Source: Cyprinodon diabolis (lineage: Eukaryota > Chordata > Actinopteri > Cyprinodontiformes > Cyprinodontidae). From it: 64,000 nucleotides of DNA. Below the pieces are notes generated by a model. That model was not told the DNA's origin and made no database searches. It worked only from the letters and a program-made list of their open reading frames with translations. Of the stretch, positions 56,301 to 64,000 are shown piece by piece. How positions within the stretch are numbered: the stretch's first letter is position 1; each line of letters starts with the position of its first letter. The stretch spans positions 32,163,510 through 32,227,509 of the forward strand of contig CM060068.1 in NCBI GenBank assembly GCA_030533445.1, written 5' to 3'. Position numbers and translations under genes: made by a program.

Positions 56301-56829
56301 GTGGTGTGACTATCCCTTTTGATCATCAATGAGAAGAATATGTCAGAAAAGATTAAAAGACATTAGGTGCTATACCTCACTAATCCAAACATAACATATC
56401 ACTTTGATTAGGTTAATGTCTTTAGCGATACTTCTTTCTTCTGTGTCTGAAATGTTGCCGTTGTCCATGGAGATATTACTCCTACCATTAATCGAGTATT
56501 GAACATTTTTCTTTACCATTCAAAGTACATTCTAGCTCAGTGTTTCTGCATTATTCCACTCTCCTGTCCTTTTAACTCCCCATCAGCTAAAGCTGCAGTC
56601 CACTCATAATGAACCTTGTTCTCGTAAAGGTTTTGACCTGTTTAAATTGACTGAGTCATCTCCAACGTTTGCTCTGCCAAGCTAACTTTAATAGACAACT
56701 TTTTACCAACAGATAATTAAACTGTTATTTAATGAATCCGACTGTATTTAATTACAATCAGGTTTAAATTATGCTATTAGATGCCTTGTAAAAGTATAAT
56801 TTAATTGCAAAATCAATCAACTTCCATAA
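56301..56829. other. Gene-free stretch
   Basis: Nothing recognised. Confidence 0.5.
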
Positions 56830-57145
56830 TTTCTGTGTGTGTGTTTGAGTCAGTTAAGCTCGTTTTGTTTCCTTGAACGGCCCCTGCAGATGGCCGTTTA
56901 CTCTGAGCCGGGTTCTGCTCGAGGTATTTTCCTGTTAAAAGGAAGATTTTACTCTCTAATGTCGCTACAAGCATGCTTAGTGTGAGGGATTGCATTTGAG
57001 TCAATGAAATCACCTGCTTATTCTTATATAGAAAACTTTGAACCCATTTGACCTTATGAACTGCTTGAATTGTCTTTGTAAAGTGCCTTGAGATGACATG
57101 TGCTGGGAATTAGTGCTATATAAATTACCTGAATTTAATAGAATT
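56830..57145 (+). mobile_element. LINE 3'UTR fragment
   Basis: Contains GGGTTCTGCTCGAGGTATTTTC, related to the block at 28388, then TAAAGTGCCTTGAGATGACA and GTGCTATATAAAT, a 3' end common to fish non-LTR elements. No coding part remains. Confidence 0.6.
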
Positions 57146-57159
57146 AAGTATTTCATACC

Positions 57160-58115
57160 CACTTCAACAATTTTTGGGGAAAAAAATGAGAGAGAAATGA
57201 CATATGAATAAAATAGTAGTATCCTTGTATGCTAATGTTGGGAGACCATCATGGTATCACTGAAATTAAATATAGACCAAAAAAAAAAGTAAATGTAATC
57301 TCTTAACCCCTGGGCCTTTTTATTTACCAGACAATTTGGACTAACTCTGACATTGTTAAGTCAATTTGGTGCATTGTTCTCAGACACTATTAAGGAAGCC
57401 AGAATCCAAAAATGATGAAGTGTGAAACACTAAAAAAGGGTCCCAAAGGAATTTAAATAACAATCTCAGCCTGGCCCTCTAATATTTGTACACCAGCAAA
57501 CGGGAAAAACATCTGTCGTATCATTTAAATCATGTTGTGTTTTGATACATCTACTCCTTCTTTATAGTTTCAGGCTGTTCCTTTAAAACAAGTGGCTTCA
57601 CCAAATCCCCAAAGACCCGAGGCGATAGAAAGAAGGCGATAAAGCAGATGGCAATTATATGTGTGAAATGCAGTGTTTACTGCAAACAAAGCGGCTCAAC
57701 TATCAGCAAGGGACACGTTTGAATGAAAGCAAACAAAAAAACTCATAAAAGCAAGCTTACAAAGAGGTCAAGATATTAGAGAGGTACCAATACGGTGCGA
57801 TGGAACATCGTTATTTACCATTTATCCCATTTGCAGATAAGTGGTTCAGTTGGCCTTGTAAATAGCAGAATCATAGGAACCGTTTCACAATGTTAAAATA
57901 CTGTAAATTAAATAGAATAAGAAGACAAGTTAAGGAAATGGGGTTTTATAGGTCTACCTAACAACAGCTGCATTGAGCATCCTATTAAGAAATAAATTAA
58001 TTTTACCTTTTTTCTCTGAATCGTTTTTTTTATGGCTTTTCTATTGTTCCCATGACAGTAAGCCCAGCACCACTCTCCCCGCTTTACAAGCAAAATCAAT
58101 AGGAACTTCTAGACA
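57160..58115. other. Gene-free stretch
   Basis: No gene recognised. 57590-57740 is a little GC-richer and repeat-poor. Confidence 0.5.
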
Positions 58116-58119
58116 CATC

Positions 58120-58500
58120 TGAAACAATTATTTAAGATTTTCGAGAGACTTCACCATTGAAATTCGCGAGACCTATGGGTAAAGTGACAATGCCTGAATG
58201 CATGGCATTTGGATGTTGTAATACATCGTGTTAAAAAAATGTGTTATTTCACCTTTCCAATTCATGATCTTCCACGGATGGATTTGTCGTTGGATTGCCA
58301 ACTTGAAGGAGGATTTGCTATTGAACTTCTGGCAAGAGAAAAAACACGTAATATGTAGCCAACATGTAGAAGAAGAATGTTTTAAAGATGACTTGGATGT
58401 TAGCGCGTTGTGACAAACGCCAGATACAGCACTGGGACTTGCTCATCAGCTGATAATGCATCGTGACTCACAAACCGGTAGATGGCAGTAGTGTTCTCTG
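58120..58500 (+). pseudogene. THAP zinc-finger remnant
   Basis: An ATG at 58190 opens MPECMAFGCCNTSC, the typical start of a THAP domain with its first two cysteines. After a stop and frameshift the second frame (58228-58413) gives WIANLKED and then VICSQHVEEECFKDDL, matching the third cysteine, the histidine and the acidic tail of the C2CH finger. THAP domains bind DNA in P-element and related transposases and in host proteins; here it is broken and stands alone, so it is probably a transposon remnant. Confidence 0.6.
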
Positions 58501-58711
58501 ACAAACATGGATATCTCCAGTAAAGCACATTCAAATGACTCTTAATTAAAACAGTTATCATTTATTGAACTGTATGTAACAATTTCATATGTAAAGTACT
58601 TTCAGAAGTTTAAATTCTGAATATGACCGGACTTTTCCTTTAAAAGTAAACCTAATTCTACCTTCATATCTACTTTTAAAAGTAAACTGTGAATGTAAAG
58701 TGCATTTGCAA

Positions 58712-59107
58712 ATTAGACATATTAGAGATATCCACCTATCTCCCGTCACGCTTATCCCTTCTGGGGTCACAAGCGGTGCTGGTGCCTATCTCCAGCTGTC
58801 AATGGTTAAGAGGCGGGGTCACCCTGGACAGGTTGCCAGCTCATCGCAGGGCAACACAGAGACAAACAGGACAAAGTACCATTCACACACACTCACACCT
58901 AAAGAGAATTTAGAGAAGCCAATTAACCTAACAATCATGTTTTTGCACTTCTGGACTGTGGGGGGAAGCCAGAGTACACAGACAGAACCCATGCATGGTC
59001 AGGGAGAACATACAAACTCTATGCAGAAAGACCCCAAGCCAGGAATCGAACCCAGAACCTTCTTGCTGCAAGGCAGCAGTGCTACCCATTGCTACACTGT
59101 GTAGCCT
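58712..59107 (-). mobile_element. tRNA-derived SINE, near full length
   Basis: Read on the minus strand it begins with a tRNA-like head (about 59107 down to 59040) with a box B (GGTTCGATTCC, complement near 59045-59055). A conserved body with CCATGCATGG-like and CTCTAAATTC-like words follows, and then the tail block shared with 2468-2985. About 395 bp. Transcription would be by RNA polymerase III. Confidence 0.8.
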
Positions 59108-59109
59108 AT

Positions 59110-60198
59110 TAGACATGTTGAAATAAATATATTGCAAATTTTATATTATATAGACTATATGGGGTTTATGAACATTTTAGTTTCCCCAAACTATAACTAA
59201 TTATATGTTAAAAATATCTATTTGAAGTATTGCCAAGATTAAAATGTACTGTTTAAGTTTCTTCTTTTTCCTATGCATATAATATACATTCAAAGAAATA
59301 AATTCTAATAAACAGTCAAATTAAGTAGTAAGTGGGTGGCCATTCTGCATGACAAAATGTCTGATTTTCAGGTGCTTAAGGGGTTTTCACTTTCTGCTAT
59401 ATTATTAATTCCTTCCAGCATCTATATGATTTTATCACTCTACTTTTTTCCATGAAAAAGTCAAGAAAAAATCTTTGAAATTACTATTTATTTGAGTACC
59501 TCCATTTAGTGGAAAGCAAAAAAAAAAAATTCCCACTAGTACTTGTAGTGACATTTAACCACTCTTTCACTCTCTCATAGAGGTCGGCCACAAACTGCGA
59601 TATGATCTCTGATTTTTTTTTAAACTTTGTTTTCCTACCCTGAAACAAGTGAGCCCTTGCAAATAGTGTCGTAAATGTCATTCCCCTGATGTTGGCACTG
59701 ATATGAGAGCTACTCATCTGAGGTGGCAGTCGTCACCAACTCTGTGTATTTACTCACTGCAGCTTCCAGTTTTTCTCAAACAGTTTTTCCTCAAACTTCT
59801 CATTGTTTTACATCATTTACTGAAATCAGGTCAAAGTCTACAATTTTCTTAAAATGTATACTTCAACCCCATTCTCTTTATGCAAATCGTTTTGAACATT
59901 TCCCATCATTTAACACACTTTAAAATGCTCATACGAAAACATAGTTTCGATAATGTCCCATTGGTTGGCAAATTAAGTTGTCTTGTGGACAAATGGAAAA
60001 TGATTTTGGTCAAAGATCTGCCTCTTTAAATATACAAACGAGAAGGTAGGTGCAAAACAGCAACCTTTTTTGAGCACTCAGCATCTGGAAAATAAATTAC
60101 TTTTGTTTTACTGTTTCCAGACAAAAGTATAAAAAGAAATGAGTATTAAAAGAGGCAGGACACTGAATGTTGTGTCAATATACACAATTCTTATAGAA

Positions 60199-60200
<2 letters not shown>
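59110..60200. other. Gene-free stretch
   Basis: AT-rich; nothing recognised. Confidence 0.5.

Positions 60201-60201
<1 letters not shown>

Positions 60202-60238
<37 letters not shown>
60202..60238. repeat. (TA)n microsatellite
   Basis: Eighteen TA units at the tail end of the minus-strand SINE at 60240. Confidence 0.95.
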
Positions 60239-60239
<1 letters not shown>

Positions 60240-60241
<2 letters not shown>

Positions 60242-60440
60242 TTTTAATGTCATTACACTTACTCTCTGAATTTAACCCATCCTCTTTGGGGAGCAGTGGG
60301 GTGCCATTGTGCGGTGCCCAGGGAGCAGTGTGGGGTTAAGGGGTTTTTGATCAGGGACCTAGAGTGGCAGTGAGTGGGTCTCAAACTTAGAACCTCAGGA
60401 TTCCAAACACAATGCCTTAACCACTAGGCCGCCACTCCCC
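60240..60440 (-). mobile_element. tRNA-derived SINE, second copy of the 6771 family
   Basis: The minus strand starts GGGGAGTGGCGGCCTAGTGG and continues with the AATCCTGAGGTTCT block and a body like that at 6771-7000. The box B is mutated. The A/T-rich tail lies beside the TA tract. Confidence 0.75.
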
Positions 60441-60601
60441 ATATATATTTAATTCTAAGAATTATATCATATATAAATTTTTTATTATGAAGTTATAAGC
60501 AGTGGGACATCTCTCATTTTTCTTACAAGTGATCCCACTGAAGATGTCATCATAAGAAATAAAGCTTATTGTGCTTGGCTCAGTTTGATGTTACTGTAAT
60601 G

Positions 60602-62077
60602 CAGGGGCGGATCTAGAAAAATATTTATGGGGTGGAATTTTTGAGGGGTAGCAACATATGGCATTTTTTACACCAAATTTAATCACAGCTATCACAGTTT
60701 GATGAGAATAGTATGTACAGTTAGTGTTTAATGTGAAACAGTTCATATTAATAATACATCATACAATGTGATCTCACTTAATAGGAGATAGAAGAATAAT
60801 AACACTACTTCTAGAGGGGCATTATAACATTATAATAAGGAAAGGTATTAAGGTAAGACACAGGTGCTGAGTCGCAGATGTGTGAGATTGACTGTCAGAG
60901 AGGCAGCTTTGCAGCATTTGCACAAGAAGAAACTATATAAGGAAAAACGTACCCATCAGAGATCTATGGACTGAGCTGTACTAAAGTGAGCATAACTACA
61001 CAGTAGAAATAAATGTGTCAAGCCACCCAAACAAGGTACCAGACATCCATGTATTGTTTACTCTGAACACACATTTACCCCATTTGTTCCTCAGTAACTT
61101 GACATACAGCAGTTAAGGCAACATGAAAGGGACATTTCATGCATGTACATATGCTGTAGATAGAGCTGCTGTATCAACAAATCAACAAAAAGGCAGGTAC
61201 TGTATGTTACAATAAAATCTCCGCAAATCTGAAAAGAAGCAACATAAAAATACATTTTGCTTCCAGTCTGAAAAAGTACAAAACATTTTGTGAGTAGGTT
61301 CATACAGGTCATTTCTGGATAGTTTCATACTATATAAACAAAAGAAACAACAACACAGCTTCATATTGAGCAGGATTTACACCAGTATCACACTTTACTT
61401 TTAATACGTTTGGTTTTATTAAACGAAATATCAGATTTTCTCAGGTGTCAAAACAAAATGTAACGGCTCTGTAAAGGCTCACCAGAGAGCATAACAAAAA
61501 GTTTGCATGACTATAACAGCTGAGTGAGGCGATTTCCATGTTGCTCAGCAAAACGCTTCACAAATTTATTTAGATCCAATGCCTCTGTGCGTTTTGATTT
61601 GAGTGCAATCAAACTTGATAATCTCTTTTCTGTCATAGTTGACCGCAAATATGTCTTTATGAGCCTGAGACATCAGGCCTAACTAACATCATAGTTAGAG
61701 AAATAATGTTCTGCAACCTGATTTTTATCATCTCAAAATCAGCATTGCAGCTATGCTAGCAACATTGTGCTTTCACTATGATTTCATTTCTCGATAGATA
61801 GTTAATCAGTTTTTACCTGTTTCATCCCGTGTCTTCTCTCCCCATGACCCCTGGCTCCCTCGCTTTGCCCCATTCAGTTTTCAAAACAAGTCGCTCTTGC
61901 GTCATCTGCTGCATTCACTGCAGTCCAACATTTGAAATTAGCGGTTATAATTCTCAAAATATCCATAATTTATAAGCCTCGCCACCCCTACCGCCAACTG
62001 GAGTGGCAGCAGGGGTGGCAAGGCTGTCATTTAGGGTGGCTTTGCCACCCTTTGCCACCCCAGTAGATCCGCCTATG
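60602..62077 (-). mobile_element. hAT transposon derivative, 1.5 kb
   Basis: 1476 bp flanked by the perfect 8-bp duplication CTGTAATG (60594-60601, 62078-62085). Ends CAGGGGCGGATCTAG and GTAGATCCGCCTATG are inverted, with the CAG-type start of hAT elements. The only coding trace is the transposase C-terminus at 61511-61672. It is an internally deleted copy. Confidence 0.88.
61511..61672 (-). pseudogene. hAT transposase C-terminal dimerisation fragment
   Basis: Minus-strand translation 'LIKTYLRSTMTEKRLSSLIA' continues to 'LDLNKFVKRFAEQ' and a stop. This matches the end of the hAT dimerisation domain (typically 'LK..LRSTM...RL..L...SI'). It lacks the N-terminal zinc finger and catalytic core, so it is inactive. 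The type is closest to the ZMYM1-like transposases of fish. Confidence 0.65.
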
Positions 62078-62085
62078 CTGTAATG

Positions 62086-64000
62086 GTTAGTATATATCAA
62101 AGTGTACACTGCAGGTTTTAAGCTCACCACGGTAATCAAAGACTTGTGCAAAATAATGTTCATAACAGTAAAAAAATTGTACAGTAAAGTACAAAAAAAA
62201 AATCAAAAGTAAAGTAAATGGAAAAATCAAGTACATGAATGCTCTGCAGAGAAGACATCCACTGTCCCTAAATGCTCACAGCACTAAATCAGGGAGATCA
62301 GCAGTTAATGAGTGCAGAACTCAAGAGTTTTGAATTGCTGAGTGATATGAATGCTTGCTTATGAGGGATACTCTGATTACAGAACAAAATAATGTGTTTT
62401 GAGGGACTGTTACCCTGTTTGGACTTTCTGTGCGACCTGCTTTACAGACATTTCTGAATAGAGAAATGCATTTAAGCAATGTGGAAAAACTGTAATAATC
62501 TGTGCTGTGCACATAGTGCATTCTCAGCATGTTTTAGGAGGGGAAATCTGAAAGTGTGTCATGTTTTCATCTCTGGTTACTGTGATACCCCAAAACAAAA
62601 TCTGAAAGAAAGTAGATATAGAAGCAATAAGATTTTGCAGGGATGCTGTGGCAGGATGTGTTAAGCTAATGCGGAGATAGATGAAATTCAATACAAAACA
62701 GCTCTGAGGAAAATACTTCAGATTTTGTGGTGTAAGGTTGCATTGAGTTGGAGGGGTGTGGAGTTGACCTGAGTCTGTCAATATAACCTCAACATACTCC
62801 CAAAACTAGAATGAAAGGATTTAGTTGAGTATGACCGTCTCAGTCAAAGTTTAAAATGAAATAAAATGTAGAACTTCTGGCTAAAATATTTGTCAAACAA
62901 ATAATGTTGTGTTACGCTTGATTAGACATACCACAAACAACTTAACAACTACCATTGTGGACATTTCCACAACCAATAACTTGTGACTCAGAGACTGCAT
63001 ATTTTCATTCAAACTACACACCTGATATATTTTTTTTAAAATACGTGATAAAAGAGATGCATCTTATATATATGCATTTAGATAATTAAACAGGCCTATC
63101 ATAATACACACATTATGCAATACCTTCCTGTTCAATATGTTCCATATCTTATTTAATCAAATAACTTTCGGATCCTCCTGTATTGCTCTGTTAACAAACC
63201 CCCCAATTGGTTTTGCTTGAGGACAACACGTGAAAGTGTCTGAGAACATAACTGCACACCTATAGAAGAAATTCAAAATGTTGTTTCAAAATATAAAAAT
63301 TTATTTAGAAATATTGTTCAACTCCAAGTCAAACATTTTTAGCAAATGATTATTGACTAAAAGAGTAAAACTCATTTAAGTTAAGCTACTATGTACCCAA
63401 AGAAGAAAGGAAAATTGTTAAAAACCATAAATCAATAAGATGATGCAATTATATTAGTTTGGCATGGATTTTATGTTTGAGAACGAAAGTTAATCTTGAA
63501 GAGTTGGAATATTGTTATTTTTTTTAGCTTTATAAAGAACAGCTCAAAAAATGTCTGCATTGGGGTAACATGCAGTCACCATAATCTTATTTTTAGTTTG
63601 CCTTGTTTAACAGTAAGCATATTAAAATGACCAAAGATACTCAAATACCCAAATTGTTCAGCTGGAAACCATTAAACTACAGTATATCTGTCTTTTCCAA
63701 ATCTGTTAGCTCTGCTGGTCTCTTTTTTTTCAGACGGGTGAGGCATCTTCAAAGTTAAGGAAAGCTTATGTTGGATGAAAGGTTCTCTGTTTTGATGCCC
63801 TAGTTCTAAGGCTTTTGTCTTTTGTTCTCCTGTGGTTTCAGTCTTTGTCCCCTTTAATTCACTACTGCAAATTCAGAGAAATGTGTTGCAGGAAGTCTTT
63901 TTCGCGGAAATCTGGTTGTGACATTAACAACAGGCTCACTTAACTTCAGCGAGGGTTGAAGAATAAACAATTTGGCCGCCATAAAAAAAAAAAAAAAAAA
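62086..64000. other. Gene-free stretch
   Basis: AT-rich DNA without recognised gene or repeat family; ends in an A-run of 18 at the window edge (63983-64000). Confidence 0.5.

Overview
The window is vertebrate nuclear DNA, almost certainly from a spiny-rayed teleost. It is AT-rich and contains one recognisable single-copy protein gene. The rest is mobile-element debris of types typical of fish: Tc1 transposons, hAT and TTAA-flanked miniature elements, tRNA-derived SINEs, CR1/L2/Jockey-like LINE tails, and a chromodomain Ty3/gypsy retrotransposon with related solo LTRs. There is no operon structure, CRISPR array or ordinary tRNA/rRNA gene.

The host gene is gpr18, a class A GPCR of 339 residues on the minus strand at 45095-46114. 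Its coding exon follows a clean splice acceptor, and a probable non-coding first exon ends at a strong donor about 3.5 kb upstream, near 49629. In mammals GPR18 lies inside an intron of UBAC2 on the opposite strand; no ubac2 exon was recognised here. Positions 1-1860 look like 3'UTR sequence, but no gene could be assigned. Two repeat-poor blocks (about 29690-30210 and 49980-50760) are candidate conserved non-coding elements.

Layout. 1-7000: non-coding DNA, a split SINE and a second SINE. 7887-9474: solo LTR carrying a miniature transposon. 11050-11620: fragment starting like a RecQ-type helicase. 12836-13788: solo LTR carrying a hAT miniature element. 18640-22400: several miniature elements and an LTR piece. 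24430-28500: old Tc1 debris, then an intact-looking Tc1 element (25503-27093) inside a (TA)n tract, then a LINE 3' end. 32340-33345: inverted-repeat fragment and LINE tail. 33351-38428: Ty3/gypsy chromovirus with full-length architecture and several breaks. 38500-43011: old Tc1 copy split by a miniature element, second copy of the TTAA element, two further miniature elements. 45095-49740: gpr18. 51368-53841: two solo LTRs. 55170-62077: LINE 5' fragment split by a 9-bp-TSD element, THAP remnant, two SINEs and a 1.5-kb hAT derivative.

The strongest signals are: (1) a Tc1 element whose two 202-bp inverted repeats read as identical around an uninterrupted 327-codon transposase; (2) an 11-nt self-primer match between the chromovirus LTR and the sequence just inside its 5' LTR, with the 5' LTR having lost exactly that region; (3) a conserved intron-like module of about 70 bp inside related solo LTRs; (4) several unrelated miniature elements that each retain a short ATG-started reading frame, as if they kept a first coding exon of their parent. 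All coordinates were read by eye and repeat edges may be off by a few bases.
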